From the NCBI GenBank assembly GCA_041649635.1, contig JBAZMV010000004.1, positions 124,001-188,000 of the forward strand: a DNA stretch of 64,000 nucleotides, read 5' to 3'. Origin of the DNA: Dehalococcoidia bacterium. Lineage in GTDB: Bacteria > Chloroflexota > Dehalococcoidia > E44-bin15. Below, piece after piece: positions 26,393-34,544 of the stretch; the stretch's first letter is position 1; each line of letters begins with the position of its first letter. Below the pieces are notes generated by a model, which was given only the letters and a program-made list of their open reading frames with translations, had not been told where the DNA came from and did not search any database. A program made the translations under genes and the position numbers.

Positions 26393-27280
26393 CTAATGCC
26401 CGTCCTTCTGTTCTCCCTGGTCCTTAAGGAAGCGCTCAATGTCCTGCAGCAACTCGTCGCTGGGATGCTCGGGCAGCTGGTCCTCCCCGGCGGTCTGCTC
26501 GGCAAGACGCTGGAAATAGTCGATGAGCCCGCTGGCCTCATCCCCGAAAGAGTCCTTCAACTGATTTATCTTATCCTCTATCTGCTTATCGGAATCTTGC
26601 GCCCACTTGTCCATGTCGGCAAGGTCGATCTCCAGGTCCGAAATCTGGGTCAGCACTTCAAGCACGGCCTTGGAGGAACGCGGATTGGCGACGTGGGTGG
26701 TATAAATTGGAATCTCGCCCAGCAGGCAGATGCCTTCGATGTTCCTGTGCTTGGCCGCTCCCAGGAGCAGGCCGTTCATGCCGCTTATGCTCCCCTCTTT
26801 AAGTTGGTTGACATTGTACAGTGCCAGTTCAGCGAGTAACTCGCTGCTGGTCACGGCGGCCGAGACCTTTGGTTTCTTAGTGTGATGGATATGTGTCGGG
26901 GCGGCGGCAAAGGTATGCACCCGCTTTACCTCGAACTTCTCGGCGATATCTAGGACGAAGTTGGCCAGCAGGTAGCCGTTGGCGGCTGGCTGTGCCTCTC
27001 CCGTGAAGATGATCCAATCCCTGGATCCTTTGCCCTCTGCGAAGTAGAATTTGTTTTCCGGGAACTGGAACTCCTTAACCACGCTGTTCTGAACAAATAC
27101 GCCGTTCAGATCGAAGAACTCCTCCGGCGAGATGAAACCGAGCTCTTCAGCATTCAGCTTCTCGATGAGATACTTGGCCGCGATTATGGCCACGCCACCC
27201 ATGCCGGGCCAGGCCGCGATGAGGTACGGATCCCGAAGCTTCGGCTCTTTGAAATATATGATCTCTTCCATCTCTGGCAC
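26393..27280 (-). CDS. PAC2-family protein
   Basis: A 295-residue protein of the PAC2 (proteasome assembly chaperone-like) superfamily. It has YLIAAWPGMGGVAIIAAKYLIEKL near the start, PENKFYFAEGKGSRDWIIFTGEAQP, and LGAAKHRNIEGICLLGEIPIYTTHVANPRSSKAVLEVL. Bacterial PAC2 proteins have no settled function. The C-terminal 70 residues are acidic and helical and may be a separate module. The start is GTG 27280, 7 nt after GGAG; ATG 27271 is an alternative. No proteasome genes are in the window. Confidence 0.87.
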   Translation of the reverse strand: MPEMEEIIYFKEPKLRDPYLIAAWPGMGGVAIIAAKYLIEKLNAEELGFISPEEFFDLNGVFVQNSVVKEFQFPENKFYFAEGKGSRDWIIFTGEAQPAANGYLLANFVLDIAEKFEVKRVHTFAAAPTHIHHTKKPKVSAAVTSSELLAELALYNVNQLKEGSISGMNGLLLGAAKHRNIEGICLLGEIPIYTTHVANPRSSKAVLEVLTQISDLEIDLADMDKWAQDSDKQIEDKINQLKDSFGDEASGLIDYFQRLAEQTAGEDQLPEHPSDELLQDIERFLKDQGEQKDGH

Positions 27281-27317
27281 GTTAATGCTCCATTACAAGA
27301 ATTCTGACCAGGGGAGC

Positions 27318-27420
27318 CTCAACCCCCTGTATCCCCCATACGTTGGCAATCAGGTAAGGGCTTGATTAATCAAGCCCCTACGGCCCCACAATCCCGGCCC
27401 CGATATATCGGGGCACCTCT
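27318..27420. repeat. Composite intergenic repeat (modules C and A)
   Basis: Inverted module C ('tcaaccccctgtatcccccatacgttgg') is followed by a 28-nt core at 27354-27381 with the interior TTGATTAATCAA, then CCCCGATATATCGGGG. Confidence 0.75.
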
Positions 27421-27507
27421 TTATATCGATGTGTAAGGCGATTGATCTATAATCCCCAGCTATTGGGTGCCGTGAAGATAATCGAGGGATACCTCTCTTA
27501 TTATACG

Positions 27508-28239
27508 CTACAGCATTGAGAAATAGCTCATCTTTACCATAGCGAAGTTCTTCTGCACCTTGTCCCTGCCCTGTATTATCGATCCCAGCTCGGTGCTGTG
27601 GCCGGGCAGTACGTACTCGATATCAAGCTCCATCAGCCGCTCGATGCTCTGCTTTAATTCCTGTCCGTCGCCGCCGAAATCCGTCCGTCCAACGCCGCCA
27701 TAGAAGAGCAGGTCGCCCGTGATGACCAGTCGTTTCTCCGGCCAGTATAGCGAGAGCGACCCCGGTGTATGCCCCGGCGTGTTTATCACCCGGAGCGTAA
27801 GCTGTTTCCCCAGGTTCAACTCTCCGTCGACCAGATAGAACGACGGCTCGAAAAAGACCGACTCCCTGGCCTTCTGGGACATATATTCGAAAACCGATGC
27901 CAGGTATTCCGTCTCCTTTTCGTGCAGCGTGACCAGCGTTTCGTCGGGAACACCCGCCTTCTTTCTGCTCAGTTGCACAAGTGCGCGGCTGGCCTGGAAG
28001 TGGTCCCAGTGGCCGTGGGTGTTTATTATCAATCCGATATCCTCGGGCTTGATCCCGTCCTTGCCCATGCCCTTGAGTAGCGTGTCCAGACAGGGCTCCT
28101 TCATCTCGTTCATAACGTGTCCGGGGTCGATCAGCACATGCGGACGGTCGCCTTCCAGCGCGCCGGTGAAGACGTAGGTGTTGCAGTTGTTGCCCTTGCC
28201 CTGCCATATGTAGCAATGTAGGTTGTCGAACAGTTTCAT
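27508..28239 (-). CDS. Metallo-beta-lactamase-fold hydrolase (glyoxalase II-like group)
   Basis: A 243-residue MBL-fold protein. It has VLIDPGH, the metal motif NTHGHWDHFQ (about 70-79), NTPGHTPGSLSLYWPEKRLVITGDLLFYGGVGRTDFGG (His and bridging Asp) and VLPGHSTEL. The full HxHxDH set plus the later ligands is present, so it should be an active dinuclear metal hydrolase, probably on a thioester or similar. Its substrate is unknown. Starting MKLFDNLHCYIWQGKGNNCNTYVFTG, the length is normal. It is followed on the same strand by the PAC2 gene after a repeat. Confidence 0.9.
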   Translation of the reverse strand: MKLFDNLHCYIWQGKGNNCNTYVFTGALEGDRPHVLIDPGHVMNEMKEPCLDTLLKGMGKDGIKPEDIGLIINTHGHWDHFQASRALVQLSRKKAGVPDETLVTLHEKETEYLASVFEYMSQKARESVFFEPSFYLVDGELNLGKQLTLRVINTPGHTPGSLSLYWPEKRLVITGDLLFYGGVGRTDFGGDGQELKQSIERLMELDIEYVLPGHSTELGSIIQGRDKVQKNFAMVKMSYFSML

Positions 28240-28283
28240 AAATCAGCTAATCTCGCAACAAGGTTTTGCCTAAAGGTAATTTC

Positions 28284-28376
28284 CCGAACCCCCTGCTAGT
28301 CCCCCATACGTTGGGGGACTTAAAAAATCGGGGGTATCCCCCGATTTCCCTCGGCAGGAGCTTCTCCTGCATCTCT
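28284..28376. repeat. Composite intergenic repeat (inverted module C)
   Basis: 'cgaaccccctgctagtcccccatacg' runs into a CCCCCATACGTTGGGGGA hairpin, then ATCGGGGG/CCCCCGAT and GGCAGGAG-CTT-CTCCTGC stems. It lies between divergent genes. Confidence 0.7.
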
Positions 28377-28503
28377 TACAGTGCCATAGATGTTCAGTTC
28401 GACTTATCGTCTGATTCCATCAGGGGAAACGAACCTCTTTGTCATCACACTAAAGAATAGTATAATTGATATGCGTTAATTTAGCCAAGTTGCAGAGGAT
28501 GAA

Positions 28504-29091
28504 ATGGGAGAGATGAAGAGCGCCTACGATAGGGCCATGGAGAGGGCCGGCAAGCTGGGGAAACTTTCCCCGGATGAGATGAAGAAGCAGGAGGATGAAA
28601 GACTCCTCACCATCGGCAAGGCCATTGCGGACAAGTATCTTACCCATGGCTCTACTCAGATCCTTAAGGACGACATCGAGAAATTGCGTGCCGAGGACAG
28701 GTCTCTAGTCGGCAAAGGGGCGCGGCTGGGGCTGGCTGGATCGCTAAGCTTCGACAAAGGCGTGACGATGGAGTCGGTCGACCGTGTCGCTGAGGGATTG
28801 ACGGCGCTGGCGGCCGATAAGAAGGGTGCTATCGACGAATCAATCGACGGCGTAAAAAAGCTGCTTGAGGAGATGGAGGCCGCGCTCGACACTACATACA
28901 GCAAAGAGTACAGCCATCTGGAGAGCGAGAGGCGCGTGCTGCTGCAGGGGGTGGGGATATCGGGCAGCGCGGTGGCTGGTGTTAACGTCGAAGGCAGTGC
29001 CGCCTGGCGGAAGATCGAGGAAGCGCTGCGCGAGCAATACAACGCGAAGCTGGAGCCGCTCAAGCAGAAGCTGGCGGAAGCGGTCGCATAG
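28504..29091 (+). CDS. Hypothetical helical protein
   Basis: I do not recognise this 195-residue protein. It is rich in Glu, Lys and Ala, with heptad-like stretches (RAMERAGKLGKLSPDEMKKQ; VKKLLEEMEAALDTTYSKEY; KIEEALREQYNAKLEPLKQK), so it is probably mostly helical or coiled coil. It has no signal peptide or membrane segment. The centre contains a Gly-rich VGISGSAVAGVNVEG loop. GAGGATGA precedes the start, and codon use matches the neighbours. It lies 87 bp before a CoA transferase gene on the same strand and may be co-transcribed with it. Confidence 0.75.
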   Translation: MGEMKSAYDRAMERAGKLGKLSPDEMKKQEDERLLTIGKAIADKYLTHGSTQILKDDIEKLRAEDRSLVGKGARLGLAGSLSFDKGVTMESVDRVAEGLTALAADKKGAIDESIDGVKKLLEEMEAALDTTYSKEYSHLESERRVLLQGVGISGSAVAGVNVEGSAAWRKIEEALREQYNAKLEPLKQKLAEAVA

Positions 29092-29178
29092 CTGAATCGC
29101 GGCGTTGACAAGGGATAACAGCCTGACTTAAGATGCAACAGGTTTGTGCTTAAAAATAATTCGGAGGAGAGTTGACTT

Positions 29179-30363
29179 ATGGTAATGGCACTGGAAGGTA
29201 TCAAGATAATTGACCTGACCCGACTGGGACCGGGCCCGTTCTGCGTTATGCTGCTGGCTGACATGGGCGCCGATGTGATAAAGGTCGAGGCCGCCGGCGG
29301 GCGCGCCTCAATGACCATCGAGACCATGGAGGACGAGACCGCGGAGCGGCGGCGCGTGTTCAACGCCGAGGGGCGCAACAAGCGCGCCATCGGGCTTAAC
29401 CTGAAGACGGAAGAGGCCAGGCAGGTTCTCTATAAGATGGTCAAGGACGCCGATGTCGTCGTTGAGGAGTTCCGCCCCGGCGTGCTGCAGCGCCTCGGCT
29501 GCGATTACGACACGTTGAGCAAGATAAATCCGCGCATAATCCTGTGTTCGATCACGGGCTTCGGGCAGGACGGGCCGTACGCACAGCTTCCCGGCCACGA
29601 CCTGAACTATATTTCGATAGGTGGAGCGCAGGGCATGATCGGCCCGCGCAACGGCCCGCCGGTAATGACGCTGAACCTCATCGGCGATTATTCCGGCGGC
29701 AGCTTTCAGGCGGCGCTCGGCATCTGCATGGCGCTGCTGGCGCGCGAGCGCACCGGCAAGGGGCAGCACGTGGATATCTCCATGACCGACGGCGTCGTCT
29801 CACTGATGCACGGCGAGGCGGCGGGCTACTTCGATACCGGCCGAGTCCCCACCCGCGGCGACATGCTGGTCATCGGCGGCGCCCCGTTCTACGGCGTGTA
29901 TGAGACCAAGGACGGCAAATACATCACCATCGGCGCGCTTGAGCCGTGGTTCTGGAGCAACCTGTGCGAGCTCATCGACCGCAAGGACCTGCTGGCCTCC
30001 GAGTGGGACTGGAACAGGTGGGCCGAAATCACCGAGGACTTCAAGAAGATTTTCAAGACCAAGACGCAGAAGGAGTGGGTCGAGCTGCTGCGCACGAAGG
30101 ACGTCTGCGTCGCTCCGGTCTATACGCTCGACGAAACCTTCCAGGACCCGCAGATACTGCACCGCAATATGGTCATAGAGATGGACCATCCCAAGATAGG
30201 CAAGGTGAAGCAGGTGGGCATCGGCATCAAGATGTCCGATACGCCGGGCAAGGTGAAGAGCCTGGCGCCCAAGCCGGGCGAGCACACAAATGCGATTCTG
30301 AACGACTTGGGATATTCCAAAGAGGAGATCGCAAAGCTGAGGGAATCGGGCGCCGTAGCCTAG
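29179..30363 (+). CDS. Class III CoA transferase (CaiB/BaiF family), second copy
   Basis: A 394-residue family III CoA transferase, clearly related to but divergent from the one at 14251. It has LGPGPFCVMLLADMGADVIKVEAAGG, NKRAIGLNLKTEEA, GVLQRLGCDYDTLSKINPRIILCSITGFGQDGPYAQ, the catalytic-Asp region GQHVDISMTDGV, and GEHTNAILNDLGYSKEEIAKLRESG at the end. GGAGGAGAG lies 8 nt before the ATG. Similar enzymes act on carnitine, formate/oxalate or aromatic acyl-CoAs; the substrate cannot be assigned. It is convergent with the ROK kinase, only 2 bp apart. Confidence 0.93.
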   Translation: MVMALEGIKIIDLTRLGPGPFCVMLLADMGADVIKVEAAGGRASMTIETMEDETAERRRVFNAEGRNKRAIGLNLKTEEARQVLYKMVKDADVVVEEFRPGVLQRLGCDYDTLSKINPRIILCSITGFGQDGPYAQLPGHDLNYISIGGAQGMIGPRNGPPVMTLNLIGDYSGGSFQAALGICMALLARERTGKGQHVDISMTDGVVSLMHGEAAGYFDTGRVPTRGDMLVIGGAPFYGVYETKDGKYITIGALEPWFWSNLCELIDRKDLLASEWDWNRWAEITEDFKKIFKTKTQKEWVELLRTKDVCVAPVYTLDETFQDPQILHRNMVIEMDHPKIGKVKQVGIGIKMSDTPGKVKSLAPKPGEHTNAILNDLGYSKEEIAKLRESGAVA

Positions 30364-30365
30364 CT

Positions 30366-31322
30366 TTAGCGTGACAGTTCGCTGAGCGCCAGGGCCACCG
30401 CTCCCAGCGGCCCGGCGTCATATCCCAGCGATGAGACTTCAACGCGGACCGCCTTCGCCGAAAGCTCGAAGGCGCGCTCGCGTACCGTTTTCCTGGCCGG
30501 TTCGAGCAGCATATCGCCCATGCGTGAGACCCCGCCCGAGATGACCACGAGCTGCGGATTAAAGATATTGATAAGGTTGGACAGCCCTACCCCGACGTAG
30601 AAGCCAAGCTGCTCAATGAGCTTTTTAGCCAGTTCATCGCCGTCCTGAGCCGCAAGGAAGATGCCCTTGGCGGTGACCCTGCCGTCGCTTCCCTTGGCGT
30701 ACCTGGGAATAGTCGTTTGAATTCCTTCCGCCATCTTCGCTTTAGCCTCGCGCTCCAGCGCCGAGCCCGATGCAAGCGTCTCCCAGCAGCCTCTGTTGCC
30801 GCAACCGCACAGCGGGCCGTTGACGTCTATTGTCATGTGACCGATCTCTCCGGCGGCGCCGGAGGTCCCCCGATATACCTGACCGTTCGTCACGATGCCG
30901 CCGCCGATGCCGGTGCCCAGGGTCACGCAGATGAAATGGTCGCATCCCGCCGCTATGCCGAACTTGTGTTCAGCCAGCGCAGCCACGGTAGCGTCATTAT
31001 CAACAAAGGTCTTTATGCCGAGTTCTCGTTCGAGAATGTCTTTGAGCTTGATGTTACGCCAGCCTGGCAAATTGGGTGAAGTCGTGATAAGGCCGGTTTC
31101 AACATCGATTATGCCGGCGGCGCCTATGCCCACGGCCGCGATCTTGCTGCCGGAGGAGACGGCCTTCACGGCGTCGACGATGCGCTTGATGACGGCGTTT
31201 GGGCCCTCGCTGGCGCGCGTCTCTTTGAGTTCGCGCTTTATAATATTGCCGCAGTCGTCGGCAAGCACGGCATCAATCTTGGTGCCGCCTATGTCCACGC
31301 CCACGTTCAGCTTCTCTTTCAT
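30366..31322 (-). CDS. ROK-family sugar kinase (probable glucokinase)
   Basis: A 318-residue ROK protein. It has VGVDIGGTKIDAVL (phosphate 1), FVDNDATVAALAEHKFG (catalytic Asp), TLGTGIGGGIVTNG (phosphate 2), and GEIGHMTIDVNGPLCGCGNRGCWETLASG with the ROK zinc motif CGCGNRGC. ROK kinases phosphorylate glucose or other hexoses; with no DNA-binding domain it is an enzyme, not a repressor. I start at ATG 31322 (MKEKLN). The longer frame to 31442 translates a repeat element and is rejected. No Shine-Dalgarno sequence is visible at 31322, so it may be leaderless. It could feed free glucose from the GH57 enzymes into glycolysis. Confidence 0.92.
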   Translation of the reverse strand: MKEKLNVGVDIGGTKIDAVLADDCGNIIKRELKETRASEGPNAVIKRIVDAVKAVSSGSKIAAVGIGAAGIIDVETGLITTSPNLPGWRNIKLKDILERELGIKTFVDNDATVAALAEHKFGIAAGCDHFICVTLGTGIGGGIVTNGQVYRGTSGAAGEIGHMTIDVNGPLCGCGNRGCWETLASGSALEREAKAKMAEGIQTTIPRYAKGSDGRVTAKGIFLAAQDGDELAKKLIEQLGFYVGVGLSNLINIFNPQLVVISGGVSRMGDMLLEPARKTVRERAFELSAKAVRVEVSSLGYDAGPLGAVALALSELSR

Positions 31323-31365
31323 GATAACGCTAAGGATAAAACATAATCTGCGGAAGGTCAATCGA

Positions 31366-31484
31366 GTAGGGGCGAGGTCTTCTCGCCCGCCATGGATTCC
31401 GGCTTTCTCCGGAATGACGGTTGGGTATTCCCGTAGGGGCACAGTCCTTCCATGATATTAAAGTATATGGAAGGATGCCCCTAC
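31366..31484. repeat. Composite repeat with module B nested in module A
   Basis: A core at 31366 and a module E hairpin (ATTCCGG-CTTTCT-CCGGAATGAC) are followed by GTAGGGGC at 31433 and GCCCCTAC ending at 31484. Between these two ends sits TCCTTCCATGATATT-AAAG-TATATGGAAGGA. The right end overlaps the stop codon of msrA (31481-31483). Confidence 0.8.
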
Positions 31485-32041
31485 GCTATCAATTTATCGC
31501 CATACTGCTTACGGAGCTTCGACAACTTCGGTTCGATAACGGCGCGGCAATAGGGCTGTGAGCCGTGATGTGCATAGTAATCCTGATGATAGTCCTCCGC
31601 CGGATAGAATGCGTCGAGTGGAACGATTTCGGTGACGATCGGACTGCTCAAAATCTTCGACGAATCGAGCTCTCGAACCTTTTCCTCGGCGATGCTTTTC
31701 TGTTCGTCGCTGTGATAGAAAATCGCCGAGCGATACTGCGTGCCGACGTCGTTGCCCTGGCGGTTCAGCGTCGTCGGGTCGTGAATCGAGAAAAAGACGT
31801 CGAGGATATCCCGATACGAAACGACCTTCGGATCGAATGTGACCTGGACCGCCTCGGCTTGACCCGTCCCCCCGCTGCACACCTGCTCATAGCTCGGGTT
31901 TTGCACCGCCCCTCCCGTATAGCCGGACACGACGCGCTCGACGCCCTTGAGCTCCTTGAAGGCGGCCTCCAGGCACCAGAAGCAGCCGCCGGCGAGGGTG
32001 GCTGTTTCGTTAGCTTGCGATTTGGCGTTGCTGTTGCCGAT
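31481..32041 (-). CDS. msrA: Peptide methionine sulfoxide reductase A with apparent ATC start
   Basis: Reduces methionine-S-sulfoxide in proteins. The catalytic motif GGCFWC (about residues 18-23) and ELKGVERVVSGYTGG precede the first ATG/GTG/TTG-class codon (GTG 31930), so a start there would delete the active-site Cys. The frame is open back to the GNAT stop, and the only sensible start is ATC at 32039-32041, six nucleotides after AGGAG. That gives 186 residues, a normal MsrA length. Downstream NPSYEQVCSGGTGQAEAVQV, FYPAEDYHQDYYAHHGSQPYC and resolving-type Cys are intact. Either ATC is used as a start or a point change or sequencing error hit ATG. The stop TAG lies inside a repeat. Confidence 0.85.
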   Translation of the reverse strand: MGNSNAKSQANETATLAGGCFWCLEAAFKELKGVERVVSGYTGGAVQNPSYEQVCSGGTGQAEAVQVTFDPKVVSYRDILDVFFSIHDPTTLNRQGNDVGTQYRSAIFYHSDEQKSIAEEKVRELDSSKILSSPIVTEIVPLDAFYPAEDYHQDYYAHHGSQPYCRAVIEPKLSKLRKQYGDKLIA

Positions 32042-32050
32042 GTCTCTCTC

Positions 32051-32521
32051 CTACTTCAGGTTGTAGACGAAGTTGGCCGCCTCTTCGCGCTCGGTCCAGC
32101 CCTTCTTGCGGTAGAATGAGCGCCGGTATGACTCGCGCGACCTGCTGTTCAGCAGCAGCAGCCTGGAACAGCCGCGCTTTTTGGCCTCTTCCTTCGCCGT
32201 CTCCAGCAGCTTTGTGCCTATGGCGTTGCCGCGATAAGATTCGTCGATGAACAGCTCGGAGAGGTAGCCCTCCGGCCCGTCGAGAAAGAGGTAGGGCAGC
32301 CAGTGCGCCCCTAAGTAGCCGACGATTCCGCCGTCAGCGTTCTCCGCCACATAGATGGAGTGGCTCTTGTCGGCATGGCAAAGCTTGATGTGCTTCGCGA
32401 TGTTGACAGCAGTCATATTGTAAGGCGTATGAGTCGTGTAAACGGACATGTCGGCCTTCTTAAGCAGTTCGGCGATGCCTTTCGCATCTTCAATATCAGC
32501 TTTTCTGATTTTTACACTCAT
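32051..32521 (-). CDS. GNAT-family N-acetyltransferase
   Basis: A 156-residue Gcn5-related acetyltransferase. It begins MSVKIRKADIEDAKGIAELLKKAD, and has motif A LSELFIDESYRGNAIGTKLLETAKEEAKKRGC (acetyl-CoA pyrophosphate loop RGNAIG) and the C-terminal FYRKKGWTEREEAANFVYNL. The acceptor is unknown. Nine base pairs separate its stop from the ATC start of msrA, and AGGAG lies across its stop codon, so the two are probably co-transcribed. The upstream gene is 27 bp away on the same strand. Confidence 0.88.
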   Translation of the reverse strand: MSVKIRKADIEDAKGIAELLKKADMSVYTTHTPYNMTAVNIAKHIKLCHADKSHSIYVAENADGGIVGYLGAHWLPYLFLDGPEGYLSELFIDESYRGNAIGTKLLETAKEEAKKRGCSRLLLLNSRSRESYRRSFYRKKGWTEREEAANFVYNLK

Positions 32522-32548
32522 CGATTTCCTTTTCCAGATTAGTCGATT

Positions 32549-33034
32549 CTATAGTTTGTATCCGATCTTCCTGAGGAACTCCTTGCGTTTGGACTTATCA
32601 CCTTCGGTCTCGGCCTTTCTGGCGCTGTATCCGTCGATTACGCCCAGGATACCCCGCCCCTGCTCGCTCTCAGCCACGATCACCTGGGTCGGGTTGGCGG
32701 TGGCGCAGAAGACATGGCAGACCTCCGGAACCACCTTCACGGTGTTCAGTACGTTCAGGGGGAAGTAGCCTTCGCCGAGCATAATGATGAAGGAGTGTCC
32801 GGCGCCCAGCAGCAGGGCGTTCTTCTTTGCCATTTTTATCAGTTCCTTTTCGGTTCCCGAGGCGCGCACCAGCGTGGGGCCGCTGGCCTCGCAGAACGCC
32901 AGGCCGAACTTGATGCCCGGCACGGCCTGCACCAGCGCCTCGTGTATATCCTCAACACTCTTGATGAAGTGCGTCTGTCCCAGGATAAAATTCATACCCT
33001 CCGGTTTGTCGATCTGAACAAGCTTAAACTCCAT
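32549..33034 (-). CDS. Adenosine-specific kinase-like protein (COG1839/DUF355)
   Basis: A 161-residue member of the family typified by the archaeal adenosine-specific kinase. It has FILGQTHFIKSVEDIHEALVQAVPGIKFGLAFCEASGP, GAGHSFIIMLGEGYFPLNVLN, and the C-terminal VFCATANPTQVIVAESEQGRGILGVIDGYS. Length and motifs are typical. The activity is known for only a few members, so the product name is by family. It has a GGTGCTAT-type weak ribosome site. It is the first gene of a short minus-strand run with GNAT and msrA. Confidence 0.85.
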   Translation of the reverse strand: MEFKLVQIDKPEGMNFILGQTHFIKSVEDIHEALVQAVPGIKFGLAFCEASGPTLVRASGTEKELIKMAKKNALLLGAGHSFIIMLGEGYFPLNVLNTVKVVPEVCHVFCATANPTQVIVAESEQGRGILGVIDGYSARKAETEGDKSKRKEFLRKIGYKL

Positions 33035-33064
33035 ATAGCACCTCTCATTGATATGATTGAACGA

Positions 33065-34018
33065 TTATATATTACCACTCCAGCCGGACAGCCGGGTCCA
33101 GAGCCACCACGCCGCATAGGCCTTGAGGTTGGCGTTGAGCGGCTGGCTGTGCGCCGAGGAGCACTGATACCAGTCGACTCCTTCCTGATGCGAGTTCTGC
33201 CACTCGACGGCCCAGTTGCCGCCGTCGTAGTCGCAGCTGTCGGTGACGTATCTGTCGCCGAAGTAGTTGCCGTCCGGGTCGTAGCTCTCTATATCCTCGA
33301 AGTCATATAATATCTTGTTGTTCGCTACGCAGTAGTCCATGATCTGCTGGTTTCGAATGTGCAGGTTGCCCTCAAGCCCGGTGCCGTCGGTGTGGCCCGT
33401 CATGTAAACAAAATGGACACTTGGATAATCATCCTCAAGTCCGCTCATGAGACCGAGATAGGTATCGATATCATCGGATGAGGCCCCGCTCACCTGTCCG
33501 CACCATGACCACATGACCACGTTCGTAGACGGGTGAGAATCGAGATAGCTTCTCGTGGTCGACTCCCACGCCGTGAAGCTCGGGTTGCCCAAATCGCTGG
33601 CGGACCCCAGCCCGCCGTCCTTGAGCTGCAGAGCGCTGCCCGAGCCGTCTCCGTTCCACGCGTACAATTCCCCGGCGAACCCTTCGAGGCCTGACATCCC
33701 CGTGGTTATCTGGCTGCCGTGCGATGTGTGGCCGTATGCGATACCCAGGATGTTCTTGGCTTGCGTTATCCAGTCCGGAGATATCTTGCTGATATCGGTG
33801 CAGTTATGGTCGATGATTATCGGCGAAGGATACTGTTGAGTTGCCGGCGGTATGATGAAAGTTGTGCTATACGGGGTGACGGTCGGCGTGCTCGTCTGTA
33901 CGGTCGCGGTCGGCGTCGCTTCTTCGATTACATTCCCACCGTCGTTTTTACATGCAGCGATGGATGCAACGCTTATCACGATGATTGCTAAGGCTATTGC
34001 GGATAGGATTTTTTTCAT
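33065..34018 (-). CDS. Lipoprotein of unknown function (possibly SGNH-hydrolase-like)
   Basis: A 317-residue protein. Residues 1-23 are a lipoprotein signal (MKKILSAIALAII...SIAAC, lipidated Cys23), followed by a Thr/Pro-rich linker to about residue 62. The globular part has IAYGHTSHGSQITTGMSGLEG, VVMWSWCGQ, FVYMTGHTDGTG, and the end CSSAHSQPLNANLKAYAAWWLWTRL. The ordered blocks with GHxSHGSQ, TGHxD and a late His recall SGNH/GDSL hydrolases, but I cannot match the catalytic Ser with confidence. It is exposed on the outer face of the membrane. Neighbours give no hint. Confidence 0.75.
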   Translation of the reverse strand: MKKILSAIALAIIVISVASIAACKNDGGNVIEEATPTATVQTSTPTVTPYSTTFIIPPATQQYPSPIIIDHNCTDISKISPDWITQAKNILGIAYGHTSHGSQITTGMSGLEGFAGELYAWNGDGSGSALQLKDGGLGSASDLGNPSFTAWESTTRSYLDSHPSTNVVMWSWCGQVSGASSDDIDTYLGLMSGLEDDYPSVHFVYMTGHTDGTGLEGNLHIRNQQIMDYCVANNKILYDFEDIESYDPDGNYFGDRYVTDSCDYDGGNWAVEWQNSHQEGVDWYQCSSAHSQPLNANLKAYAAWWLWTRLSGWSGNI

Positions 34019-34054
34019 GTAGTATCCCTTCGATGTGAACGACTATTCTATATT

Positions 34055-34110
34055 GTCATTGCCCGACTTGATCGGGCAATCCAGGGAGGGCGAGGTCTCC
34101 TCGCCCCTAC
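34055..34110. repeat. Intergenic repeat (ATTGCCCGA hairpin plus module A core)
   Basis: ATTGCCCGA-CTTGA-TCGGGCAAT (about 34058-34080) followed by a left-degenerate core GGGCGAGGT/CCTCGCCCCTAC ending at 34110. Confidence 0.75.
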
Positions 34111-34111
34111 A

Positions 34112-34300
34112 TCATTTCTGCTGGCTTTTCAGCTTCCCTTCCGCCTCCAGCTTCTTGTATCCCTGCCAGGAGGGGCACCAGCTGCCGTGAACGGGGGAAT
34201 TCATGACTTTGTAAAGCTTCCCGTCCTTATGCTCCCTGGCATAGTTGCACAGGTGGCATCGTTCACAGACATGACCCATGGTCCTGTGTATGGCATTCAT
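34112..34300 (-). CDS. Small Cys-rich hypothetical protein
   Basis: A 62-residue protein. CERCHLC (12-18), a His-rich start and WCPSW (around 41-45) give four Cys that could hold a metal ion. The C-terminus (KKLEAEGKLKSQQK) is basic and helical. GGAGGGAA lies just upstream of the ATG on the minus strand, supporting translation. I do not recognise the family. Its stop abuts a repeat core. A non-coding origin is less likely given the ribosome site and the Cys spacing. Confidence 0.6.
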   Translation of the reverse strand: MNAIHRTMGHVCERCHLCNYAREHKDGKLYKVMNSPVHGSWCPSWQGYKKLEAEGKLKSQQK

Positions 34301-34438
34301 GACACTTCCCTCCTTTATGCAGGTCGCTATGATTGGTGAGGTTATATCATTACATAATTTAAGTCAAGGGGCTGTTGCTCACACCCAAATCCTGATTTAA
34401 TGCATGCAAGCCGCTGAGGAGGACTCACCTTTTCGTCA

Positions 34439-34530
34439 TCAACCCCCTGCTATCCCCCAATCTTGGGGGATATTAAAAAATAGGGGACACCCCTAGAACC
34501 CCGGCAGGAGAAAACCCTCCTGCACCTCTT
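34439..34530. repeat. Composite intergenic repeat (inverted module C)
   Basis: 'tcaaccccctgctatcccccaat' with a TCCCCCAATCTTGGGGGA hairpin, AGGGGACACCCCT, and GGCAGGAGAAAACCCTCCTGC. It occupies most of the 243-bp gap; the rest shows nothing. Confidence 0.75.
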
Positions 34531-34544
34531 TCACGGGAGCCCTC

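Noticed and set aside
30366..31442. Longer start for the ROK kinase at 31442
   Set aside because: The extra 40 codons translate a repeat element (VIPEKAGIHGGREDL); the family N-terminus begins at 31322.
31481..31930. GTG start for msrA at 31930
   Set aside because: It would remove the catalytic GCFWC motif, leaving an inactive protein although the upstream coding sequence is intact.
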